A stretch of DNA of 64,000 nt from a virus. Every line of letters begins with the position of its first letter. The first letter of the stretch is position 1. Below are positions 31,012-37,954 of this stretch, in pieces. The DNA lies in the IMG/VR virus record IMGVR_UViG_3300027754_003437, positions 62,001 to 126,000 of that record. One strand, given 5' to 3'. The notes below the pieces were generated by a model. That model was given only the letters and a program-made list of their open reading frames with translations. It ran no database searches and was not told the origin of the DNA. Made by a program: the position numbers and the translations under genes.

Positions 31012-31937
31012 TACCAGCCCTCTTGTTGACGAATAATGTCTATTTCTCTAGTCATGATGCCACGGTTTGTAAAGTTTGATCGATAGTGATGCTTGAAGAA
31101 TTGGCTTTGTTCTGCTTCCAGCATGGCCAAGGGCAGGTCTAGTGTGGTCCCTAATTCTTCTGCCACACGGTTGGCCAGCAAGCGCGGATCACTATCCTTT
31201 ACTGTGTCCCACAGTTCACGTAGTCGTTCAAAGTCCTGTACCATTATGTAATCCACATTGGTCAGCATGGTCATATATGTGCCCATACGACTTCCTGCAA
31301 TGCACCACATGCCATTTTCCACATCTGCACCCACGTTGTGCCAAATAGTCAAATTATCTAGGTTGCGTTGATGCACACGTTGTTTGAAGTCTTGTATAGT
31401 GGGTTTGGAACCTTGATTCAAACACATCTTTACACCTTCACGAAAGCCGGCACGCCAGGCATGGAATGGGCTTTGGTTGGGATAAGTTGTGCTGTAGCAG
31501 TCATGCATGGCCCAGTACAAGGGATCAAAACAAAACTCTACCACAGTTTCATCGCGTCCGTCTGTATTCTCGTGTGTGCGCATGTTCATCACATGTTCTC
31601 GAGTCCATGAACTCAGGCCACCATTGCCATACATGAGTCCGTTCACATGATTACGAGCCCGCCACCGGAACACAGCCCGCTCATGGTCTGATGTGGCAAA
31701 ATCAAGTGTTTGATTAAAAAACGCCGGATCGGGGATATTGTCTCCATCCACAAGGATAAATCTTTCGGTGTCACTTGCCAGGGCCGCGGCTTTGTGTGCC
31801 GCATCGCTTCCCAGTACACCATCGACCCTACGGGCCCAAGGCACCATGTTTTTAATTCGGATCCAATATTGTTCTTTTTCGGGTTCGTCATATGATAGGT
31901 AGATGCAGTCTAGGTCTGCAATGTCAATAGGATTCAT
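31011..31937 (-). CDS. GT-A-like glycosyltransferase
   Basis: 308 residues. A DxD-type metal motif lies in FILVDGDNI (DGD, 64-66), with HKAAA at about 48-52 and the phage-type RARNHVNGLMYGNGG at about 93-107. These are features of a GT-A-like family seen in T4-like aquatic phages, whose members transfer sugars from nucleotide donors using a divalent metal. The C-terminus is helical. It overlaps the preceding gene by 14 bases. The 668-residue protein at 12868-14874 carries a related C-terminal domain lacking the acidic motif. Confidence 0.65.
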   Translation of the reverse strand: MNPIDIADLDCIYLSYDEPEKEQYWIRIKNMVPWARRVDGVLGSDAAHKAAALASDTERFILVDGDNIPDPAFFNQTLDFATSDHERAVFRWRARNHVNGLMYGNGGLSSWTREHVMNMRTHENTDGRDETVVEFCFDPLYWAMHDCYSTTYPNQSPFHAWRAGFREGVKMCLNQGSKPTIQDFKQRVHQRNLDNLTIWHNVGADVENGMWCIAGSRMGTYMTMLTNVDYIMVQDFERLRELWDTVKDSDPRLLANRVAEELGTTLDLPLAMLEAEQSQFFKHHYRSNFTNRGIMTREIDIIRQQEGW

Positions 31938-32256
31938 GTGTTTTCATACTCCATCTTTGGTAAGGCTCTGTTGCAGGCACTACTATGGCCACGTTGTCGG
32001 GATGGCAAGCAGTTCCTGTATCTGTAGGTGTAAGTCTGCGCACAGCAGATTTTAATTCAATCAGTTGACCCGCTTGCACTCGAACATTCATGGGTGCCCG
32101 AGCATAAGTTTCAGCATCAACATCAATGTATGTACCAGGTAAATCTTCCATGCTGTAGGTTATTGGCTCACCTGATTCGTCGTGGTACAAGCGCCATGAC
32201 ACTGATTGTGGTTCAGGCATGGCATGCAAGATTGCCCAGAATTCTTCAGCGTTCAT
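31924..32256 (-). CDS. Small beta-rich hypothetical protein
   Basis: 110 residues from the ATG at 32256 (MNAEEFWAILHAMPEPQ). A longer frame starting at 32292 lies deeper in the upstream gene. The sequence after residue 17 is dominated by strands (SWRLYHDESGEPITYSME, TYIDVDAETYARAP, GQLIELKS) and resembles a short all-beta domain common in T4-like phages. It overlaps the glycosyltransferase genes on both sides by 11-14 bases. No known family; could be a specificity subunit for the flanking transferases. Confidence 0.6.
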   Translation of the reverse strand: MNAEEFWAILHAMPEPQSVSWRLYHDESGEPITYSMEDLPGTYIDVDAETYARAPMNVRVQAGQLIELKSAVRRLTPTDTGTACHPDNVAIVVPATEPYQRWSMKTHESY

Positions 32257-33031
32257 GGTGCCAATTCTTAACGTTGTAATGAAATGCACCACGTTGCACG
32301 ACAGTGTTTACTCGCAGTTCATAATCGCGGTATTCACAAATCAATTCGTCCACCCAAGGATCTCGCTTGGCGGCAATAATATGACGTTTCATGTGTATGA
32401 TAGTGGGGTAACTGGCAAAAGGCATGGTACATGTTTCAGGTCCCTGGATCATGGCCGCAATGGCATATACCACATCCGTCGACGGTGACTGTTCGGGAAA
32501 TTTTAACATGGCACGATACTGCGGCCAGTTTTCAAATATGTTGCGTACAGTCACAAAGAACTCCTGTGCTGTTTTACTCAAGCGCCAGTAGGTAATTGCA
32601 TTGTAAACATCTGGCAAATGGTTGGCATCAAACACTTGACGATAGTGTCTAGACTTGGCTCGCTGATCTTTCCAGTCTCTACAGCCTGTTGATACCACTA
32701 CATCACGATGACGTAACATGGTCCACCAGTGATCAACAGGGCTGGTGATCAACATGTCTGCCTCTAGTTTGATTGTTTCACGGAATGGTGTAGCGTTGAA
32801 CACTTGCCAGTCATTGGCATAAGGGTTAGCCGTATCAATGGGAAACGGAAACTTGCGAACGTAATCGAACAAATGATCAGGCTCACGGTCTTCATTGGTC
32901 AACAAACAAATTTTTGCATCAGGGTGCCAGTACTTGATGGTCTTGGCCAGAGTTTCACTGCAATTCACATAGTCTGTGTCTTGAGTATTAGTTGCTACTA
33001 TTAGGTAGCCTTTTTCCTCAACAGGTTTCAA
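32246..33031 (-). CDS. GT-A-like glycosyltransferase, paralogue 2
   Basis: 261 residues. The fold pattern is GT-A-like: YLIVATNTQDTDYV at the start, AKICLLTNE, and a metal-type acidic motif IKLEADMLIT (EAD, 90-92) in place of the usual DxD. DVYNAITYWRLSKTAQEFF and PSTDVVYAIAAM (an aspartate typical of the catalytic region) follow. It is a paralogue of the gene at 33018. Overlaps both neighbours. It probably adds a sugar to a glycan made by the island; donor and acceptor unknown. Confidence 0.6.
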   Translation of the reverse strand: MKPVEEKGYLIVATNTQDTDYVNCSETLAKTIKYWHPDAKICLLTNEDREPDHLFDYVRKFPFPIDTANPYANDWQVFNATPFRETIKLEADMLITSPVDHWWTMLRHRDVVVSTGCRDWKDQRAKSRHYRQVFDANHLPDVYNAITYWRLSKTAQEFFVTVRNIFENWPQYRAMLKFPEQSPSTDVVYAIAAMIQGPETCTMPFASYPTIIHMKRHIIAAKRDPWVDELICEYRDYELRVNTVVQRGAFHYNVKNWHHER

Positions 33032-33824
33032 TTATTTTCTCCAAATGTTGTTTACCCATGGCATGAAAGTCTTGATTGCGTACGGTGGTCCAACGTGGGC
33101 GCTTGTGTTGGTCTATATAATCTATTCTGTAGCAATCTTTGCTGGTTCTAGTCACAGTATGTTCAGGGGTGACACTGGCTAGATCCCAAGGCACACTTTT
33201 ATATTCCAATGTTTGTCCATTTACAATATTGAGTGCTATGCTTAGTGCATGATCATTGCGATAGGTAGAACTGGCGATTCGATACAGATCTTTATAGTGC
33301 CGCCAGTTGGCTCGAATCATTCGCATGCAGTCAAATATCAATTGAGCATGAGTGCTCTTCCGAAACATCATTACTGTGGCCCATGACATGGGCATATTGT
33401 ATTCACCGTAGTGATTTAATCCTACAAAATTATCAACTCCAGTAATGTCATAAGCATGATCATGTGCCAAGAACTCTTGATTGCTATCGAGTAAGATCTT
33501 TAACTGATCACTGGCCACCACATAGTCAGCGTCCAGTACTAGGGTTTGATCCCAAGGAGAAAGAGTATAGGCATCAGTTCTACCTGCGTTGTGCCACGTA
33601 ACAGTTGCCTGATAATCCTCAAACCAACGTGTTCCTCCCGATTCAGGTGCGGCGCTGATGACTTGATCAAAGCCCCGAAGTCGCGGATCCTCGGGCCGGG
33701 TATCAGTGACCACGGCGGTAGGTATGTTGAGGTGCCTACGAATGTTTCTAGCACTCCACTCAGCCATAGCAACGTAGTCGGTCGATTCATTGTCAAAAGC
33801 AAATATCAGTGCGCCTGTGGTCAT
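33018..33824 (-). CDS. GT-A-like glycosyltransferase, paralogue 1
   Basis: 268 residues. Nucleotide-binding start ALIFAFDNESTDYVAMAEWS, PTAVVTDT, then DxD in QTLVLDADYVV (DAD, 98-100). The later SWATVMMFRKSTHAQLIFD and TYRNDHALSIALNIVNG match the catalytic and acceptor regions of paralogue 2 at 32246. It begins with a 4-base overlap after the small gene at 33821, near the head of the long minus-strand run. A retaining or inverting mechanism cannot be told. Confidence 0.6.
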   Translation of the reverse strand: MTTGALIFAFDNESTDYVAMAEWSARNIRRHLNIPTAVVTDTRPEDPRLRGFDQVISAAPESGGTRWFEDYQATVTWHNAGRTDAYTLSPWDQTLVLDADYVVASDQLKILLDSNQEFLAHDHAYDITGVDNFVGLNHYGEYNMPMSWATVMMFRKSTHAQLIFDCMRMIRANWRHYKDLYRIASSTYRNDHALSIALNIVNGQTLEYKSVPWDLASVTPEHTVTRTSKDCYRIDYIDQHKRPRWTTVRNQDFHAMGKQHLEKIIETC

Positions 33825-34129
33825 CGGTTACGGTTGAGATTTTCATGTTCTACCCGCCAGGCATTCATTTGCTCTTGCCAGCGAGCATGTGATAGAGCAA
33901 ACAATTCGGGAACATTTACTTTTACCGGAGTTTCGTATAGGTCCAGTAACACAACATCCTTGTCCTGGGCACAGGCCAACAACACACATTGCAGTTCAGG
34001 TCCGGCACGCCACATTCCGCCTGCATGGGCAAACAACATTCGGGCCTCGTATTTTTCTTTTAGGGTGCGCCTAGCGGTGGCGTGATCGAATCTAGCCCGT
34101 GCATGGGCCACAAGTTTTTCAGTTTCCAT
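33821..34129 (-). CDS. Small conserved phage protein, first gene of the minus-strand run
   Basis: 102 residues from the ATG at 34129 (METEKLVAHARARFDH); an upstream ATG at 34144 would lie in the terminator hairpin flank. It carries RRTLKEKYEARMLFAHAGGM and DVVLLDLYETPVKVNVPELF, a pattern that recurs in small proteins of T4-like aquatic phages. Its function is not known. A TATAAT box ends six bases upstream, so its message may be leaderless. It heads the 17-frame unit ending with the carbamoyltransferase. Confidence 0.65.
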   Translation of the reverse strand: METEKLVAHARARFDHATARRTLKEKYEARMLFAHAGGMWRAGPELQCVLLACAQDKDVVLLDLYETPVKVNVPELFALSHARWQEQMNAWRVEHENLNRNR

Positions 34130-34135
34130 AGATTT

Positions 34136-34164
34136 ATTATACAAGAAAAAGAGGTAGAAGTCTA
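34136..34164 (-). promoter_or_regulatory. Possible promoter for the radical SAM/glycosylation run
   Basis: On the minus strand TATAAT covers 34141-34136, six bases before the ATG at 34129. A weak -35-like TAGACT lies 17 bases further upstream (34164-34159), inside the terminator hairpin of the virion unit. Terminator and promoter thus overlap. Confidence 0.4.
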
Positions 34165-34170
34165 CCTCTT
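34142..34170 (-). terminator. Strong hairpin terminator at the end of the virion gene cluster
   Basis: Reading the minus strand, AAGAGGTAGA (34170-34161) pairs perfectly with TCTACCTCTT (34158-34149), with two bases between, followed by TTTCTTG. It lies 18 bases after the last structural gene and separates it from the glycosylation run. Confidence 0.85.
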
Positions 34171-34188
34171 GAGCAGGAGTTTAACCGA

Positions 34189-35199
34189 TTAGGCTACTGA
34201 AGCGGCAATAGCCGGAGTACCCCAAGTATTAGTCAATGATGCTGTGCTTGGTGGAATGTAAGTGACCAAGGTAGTTGGTGCTGAGCCCACAATTGTGGTT
34301 GAGGGACTGGCAGTTCCTGTACCGCCTGAAATATCAGCAGTGGTACCTGCACCCGATGACCCATCACTTACCCAGGTTGTGACCAAGGTCAACACTGTGG
34401 AACTTGTGGCTGTGGCTGTGGTACGAATGTACTCTCCCGAATACGGAGCGGTTGCGTTGTTTAATTGGAATATGGTTGCAGGAGTGCCAGTAAGATTGTA
34501 CCAGCCTGTTGTGGTGGCAAGAGTGGTTTGTGTTCCACCTGTGCCGCTGAGACGTGTGGTTCCTGTGTAACTTTGACCTGCAATGGTCTGGGCCGCTGAA
34601 TTCACACGACCAGTAAGGTTGATTGTGCCGCACTGTCCAGCAAAAGTGTTCCAATCTGGATCTGAGTCGGTTCCTGTGGAACTCTTGCCATACTTGATAC
34701 GCACAATGCCGCCTGCATTCCAAAAATAACGTGCTTGGTCAGCCGTCGGAAATGTCACAGTGTGTGTAAACGTAATGGTCCAGGCTGCCTGCGCTGCACC
34801 AGTGGCTGTGGTTTTGCTTGTGGTGCCCGAGAATGTTCCGTATTCAGTTCCCGAGGCCGCGGCGTTGCCACGATTGGTCGTGACACTGGTCAGGTCGGCA
34901 TTGAGTGCTGCCAAAATGCCAATTGTTTGCCCTGAAGTGGGTGCTGATCTTGCGGTGAGTGTGGTTGAGGTTTGTGTTCCTGCTGTGGCCAAGTTGTTGA
35001 CCAGGCTGGCCCATTGTGTAGCTGTGACTGTACTGGCGGCTGAGGGATTTGCCACTGCTGTTTGTCCCCAACCTTTGTCGGTGGCGCCAACTCCCCAGAT
35101 GTCATTTAAGTTGGCCCCGGCTGTGCCGCCACTGGCAGTGGGTCCAACAAAACCATTATAGTCTGCCGCTTGTATTAGTCCTGCACTTGAATATGTCAT
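34189..35199 (-). CDS. Virion structural protein, Thr/Ser/Gly-rich (probable fibre or appendage)
   Basis: 336 residues, nearly all beta-type and small residues, with no signal peptide. The N-terminus (MTYSSAGLIQAADYNGFVG) and the segment YFWNAGGIVRIKYGKSS (about 160-176) resemble a family of T4-like aquatic phage structural proteins annotated only as virion or tail-fibre-like. The rest is short Thr/Gly/Ser strands typical of fibre shafts or decoration. AAGGAAAAG precedes the ATG. It is the last gene of the virion cluster, followed by the terminator at 34142-34170. A host-recognition role is plausible. Confidence 0.65.
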   Translation of the reverse strand: MTYSSAGLIQAADYNGFVGPTASGGTAGANLNDIWGVGATDKGWGQTAVANPSAASTVTATQWASLVNNLATAGTQTSTTLTARSAPTSGQTIGILAALNADLTSVTTNRGNAAASGTEYGTFSGTTSKTTATGAAQAAWTITFTHTVTFPTADQARYFWNAGGIVRIKYGKSSTGTDSDPDWNTFAGQCGTINLTGRVNSAAQTIAGQSYTGTTRLSGTGGTQTTLATTTGWYNLTGTPATIFQLNNATAPYSGEYIRTTATATSSTVLTLVTTWVSDGSSGAGTTADISGGTGTASPSTTIVGSAPTTLVTYIPPSTASLTNTWGTPAIAASVA

Positions 35200-35212
35200 T
35201 TTCTTTTCCTTG

Positions 35213-37162
35213 TTAGTTCTTGATGGTCACAATTGCTTCAATTGTACCTGATTCTGGGGTGGTCTTGTCGACCAGGCTTCGTCCAATTACGTTGAATGCA
35301 GTGGCTTCTCCGGGCTGGGCCGCTCTAGCAATGCCCGCTCCTGCCGAAACCAATCTGTCACCTTTGCGCACTGTACCGATTACTTTGACTGGCACACGTC
35401 CGGTCATTGCAACTGGAGGATGTGTGTCGTTTTCGCCGGCTCCACCGTTCATCAGGTATGCCGCTCTAGTACTTATCACGCCAAACACATTTTCGCTTAA
35501 TTCTTCAAGAGATCTAGTGATTTCTGCTGATCCGCCCAGTTCAACTACTGTGCCTGCTTCTAGAACTTCATCTGCGGCAAAACGTTCTGCAACGTCAGCA
35601 TACAGTGCTGTGGTTGCTGTGGCAAACACTTGGTTAAAATAACTGCTGGAACTTCCAATATTACCTACAGCATTAGTACCAGTATGAGTGATAGTATTTA
35701 CGCTTAAAATACCTGCGGTGCCCGAAGTTATCAAGTTGCCGCCTGTCACGTTGCCACTGGCCGAGAGCGTGGTGGCATTGACTCTGTCGGTAAATGCCTG
35801 ATTAAAGTATTGAGCACTTGATCCAATGTTACCCACAGCATTTGTGCCGCTGTGTGCGAGACTGACCACGTTGGCAGAGTTGATGTATATTGTGGTTGTG
35901 TCAAATACTGCCACGGCTGTGCTGTTTACACCAATCGTTACGTTTCCATCCGATGCGGCAACTCTTACATTGGAGTTGCCGTTTTGAATTTGTGTTACAC
36001 TGACTGCGGCGCTTAGACCAGTAAGTTGCGAACCGTTACCAAAAAGGTAACCCCCGGCTATATTACCAGTGGTAATAATACTGTTACTTGCTACGCTGGC
36101 TACCGTGACTTGGCCACCTGCACTTATAATGCCGCCAGTTAAGATGTTGCCGCCGGTTATGTTGGCAGTGGCACTGACGATACCAGCAGTTAATATATTA
36201 CCGTGTATGGCATTACCAGTTGAACTCATCACACCAACAGTTAAGACATTACCACCGGTAACGTTGGCTGCTGATGTAATTGTTGATGTAGCACTTACTA
36301 ACCCACTGGTTAGAATGTTGCCACCTGTGATGTTACCAGTTGTGCTCACTGCGCCGCCTGCTGGAGGGATCACGTTGCCAATAAAGTTAGCACCTGTTAC
36401 GTTACCAGTGGCAGATACTTGTCCAGCGGTCAAAATGTTACCACCAGTTACGTTACCACTCACTGTGGTGTAGCCAGTAATATTGGCTCCAGTGCCTGTG
36501 AATGTGGCCACTGTATTACTACTAGCAGTAGTGATAGTTACATTGCCAGCACCAATCAAGTTACCACTCATGTTGGTACCTGTGTCGTTGCTCATGGTCA
36601 CGCCCTTGAACACTGTGGGGAACAAGGTGCTTACAGGCGCAGCCGCAGTGAATGTAGCGTTGGCATTATAAATTGCCACTCGTATGTTACCTGAGTATAT
36701 TGAAGTTATATACTGTGTTGTGTTACCAGAGTCAGGAATTGCTTCGGGAATTGCACCTGCAAGGCCTGTTGAACTTGAATAGGCCGGACCCACTACCAAA
36801 AATGCAGATCCAGTCCAAACTTTCAGTTGTTGGTTGGTAGTATCATACCAAAGATCGCCAGTTACATTTGAGGCCGGCGCTGTGCCGCTGGCAGTTGCGG
36901 CTGAAATTGTTTTAAACGTTGTACCGTTATAAACTTTGAGTAAACTGTTGGTTTTATCCCACCAAAGTTGTCCAGTAAGTGGTGCAACTGGCGCAGTGGG
37001 ATTTGAAAAGTTTTCCAACATCTGGATAAAGTTTTCATCCAAGAATTCACCGTATCCAGCATAATTTTTACCTACCAAAGTCACACTACTGGAGGTGTTG
37101 ATGGTGCCATCTGCTACAGTAGCAAAGATATTTCCGTCAGTAAGATTAATTGTATATGCCAT
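35213..37162 (-). CDS. Tail fibre protein with repeated shaft and chaperone-like C-terminus
   Basis: 649 residues. N-terminus (about 1-130) resembles T4-like attachment domains (WWDKTNSLLKVYNG and DLWYDTTNQQLKVW repeated). The middle (about 210-380) is a run of NVTGGNILTAGxVSAT-type repeats. Two copies of HxGTNAVGNIGSSxxYFNQ lie at about 460-540. The C-terminus starts with ALYADVAERFAAD and includes NVFGVISTRAAYLMN and KGDRLVSAG, resembling the endosialidase/Peptidase_G2-like trimerising tail. The shaft should form a trimeric beta fibre that meets the host. It is preceded by TATAAATA (37188-37181), a late-promoter-like box. Confidence 0.75.
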   Translation of the reverse strand: MAYTINLTDGNIFATVADGTINTSSSVTLVGKNYAGYGEFLDENFIQMLENFSNPTAPVAPLTGQLWWDKTNSLLKVYNGTTFKTISAATASGTAPASNVTGDLWYDTTNQQLKVWTGSAFLVVGPAYSSSTGLAGAIPEAIPDSGNTTQYITSIYSGNIRVAIYNANATFTAAAPVSTLFPTVFKGVTMSNDTGTNMSGNLIGAGNVTITTASSNTVATFTGTGANITGYTTVSGNVTGGNILTAGQVSATGNVTGANFIGNVIPPAGGAVSTTGNITGGNILTSGLVSATSTITSAANVTGGNVLTVGVMSSTGNAIHGNILTAGIVSATANITGGNILTGGIISAGGQVTVASVASNSIITTGNIAGGYLFGNGSQLTGLSAAVSVTQIQNGNSNVRVAASDGNVTIGVNSTAVAVFDTTTIYINSANVVSLAHSGTNAVGNIGSSAQYFNQAFTDRVNATTLSASGNVTGGNLITSGTAGILSVNTITHTGTNAVGNIGSSSSYFNQVFATATTALYADVAERFAADEVLEAGTVVELGGSAEITRSLEELSENVFGVISTRAAYLMNGGAGENDTHPPVAMTGRVPVKVIGTVRKGDRLVSAGAGIARAAQPGEATAFNVIGRSLVDKTTPESGTIEAIVTIKN

Positions 37163-37180
37163 TTCGGTTACCTGTTCCTA

Positions 37181-37188
37181 TATTTATA
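37181..37188 (-). promoter_or_regulatory. T4-type late promoter box TATAAATA
   Basis: Exact TATAAATA on the minus strand, 18 bases before the tail-fibre ATG at 37162. The TAA stop of the upstream gene (37186-37184) lies inside the box. This is the T4 late consensus read by the gp55/gp33 sliding-clamp system. Confidence 0.75.
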
Positions 37189-37789
37189 CAGCATTGATGT
37201 TGCTCAATGTCTGTATTCTCAGCGTGTAATCGATTTGAATTTGTCGATTCAAGCTCTTTTGTACCGGGTGAAAAATCACGTGGGTAATCAGGCGCAGGTT
37301 GTCAGTGGCGCCATTCCAAGTTTTAAGCCCTAGTTCATCAAACACGAACTCACCATTGTAGTTGGTTGAGTTGTCAAATGCTTGTTGCTCTGCAGGCTCA
37401 CCGTAATCCAACAAACAGGTCACTAAGATATCAGTGTAAAGATTTCCTGCTGTGTGTAGTACGGTCATTTTGTTGTTTTCAGGGTCTGTGTCAGCGGCTG
37501 AATTATCGTCAACTACCTTTTGATATGTTTGGTTGTATAAGTCAGCATTCTGTCCTGTGGTGTTTGGGGGCAAATATGTAATAACTCCTGTGGGGTCTAC
37601 TGAACTGCCGCCATTGCCAAATGCCATTTGATAGATATAGCCTACGTTACGGTCTGCTAGACTCTGAGCCATTGCTACTGAAATGTTTTCGTAGTGAATA
37701 GCGTTGTGATCATTATAGAATATTTCACCGCTTGCAGGGTCATAGATCTTGACATGCCCTGATATTTTGGCTAGTCCTGACTCAATCAT
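37184..37789 (-). CDS. Virion structural protein (baseplate or fibre-adaptor type)
   Basis: 201 residues. Begins MIESGLAKISGHVKIYDPAS, followed by YQMAFGNGGSSVDPTG, and ends with HPVQKSLNRQIQIDYTLRIQ. This pattern is shared with small structural proteins of T4-like aquatic phages and looks like an adaptor linking a fibre to the baseplate. It starts with an ATGA overlap with the 49-residue gene and ends inside the TATAAATA box ahead of the tail fibre gene. Not an enzyme by sequence. The exact T4 counterpart is not clear. Confidence 0.65.
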   Translation of the reverse strand: MIESGLAKISGHVKIYDPASGEIFYNDHNAIHYENISVAMAQSLADRNVGYIYQMAFGNGGSSVDPTGVITYLPPNTTGQNADLYNQTYQKVVDDNSAADTDPENNKMTVLHTAGNLYTDILVTCLLDYGEPAEQQAFDNSTNYNGEFVFDELGLKTWNGATDNLRLITHVIFHPVQKSLNRQIQIDYTLRIQTLSNINAV

Positions 37790-37935
37790 GCTCGCCCCTC
37801 CACATAAGTCTTTTGCGTCGTTGGATCAAACACTCTAAAGTATCCTTGCACGTTGACGGTGCCGGTTTCGTTGGGTTTGCCGGGCTTTTGCTCATTTTTC
37901 TGCTCAACTTGTTGATTTTGCTGTGTGTTTGACAT
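37786..37935 (-). CDS. 49-residue hypothetical virion-cluster protein
   Basis: A short frame of 49 codons from the ATG at 37935, ending in an ATGA overlap with the 201-residue gene. The N-terminal half is Gln/Lys-rich and unstructured (MSNTQQNQQVEQKNEQ); the C-terminal half (GTVNVQGYFRVFDPTTQKT) has strands similar to the first strands of its downstream neighbour (SGHVKIYDPASG). It could be a detached or duplicated N-terminal piece or a small adaptor. GTAAATAAAAG lies 8-18 bases upstream, resembling the sequence ahead of gp6. Confidence 0.6.
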   Translation of the reverse strand: MSNTQQNQQVEQKNEQKPGKPNETGTVNVQGYFRVFDPTTQKTYVEGRA

Positions 37936-37954
37936 GGTCTTTTATTTACCTTGT

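Noticed and set aside
36069-36473. Plus-strand open frame opposite the tail-fibre repeats
   Set aside because: Its Pro/Leu/Val-rich repeats mirror the fibre repeats on the other strand, so it is an antisense shadow.
35213-37162. Diversity-generating retroelement acting on the tail fibre
   Set aside because: No reverse transcriptase gene or template repeat is present in the window, and the fibre repeats are a structural shaft rather than a variable C-type lectin domain.
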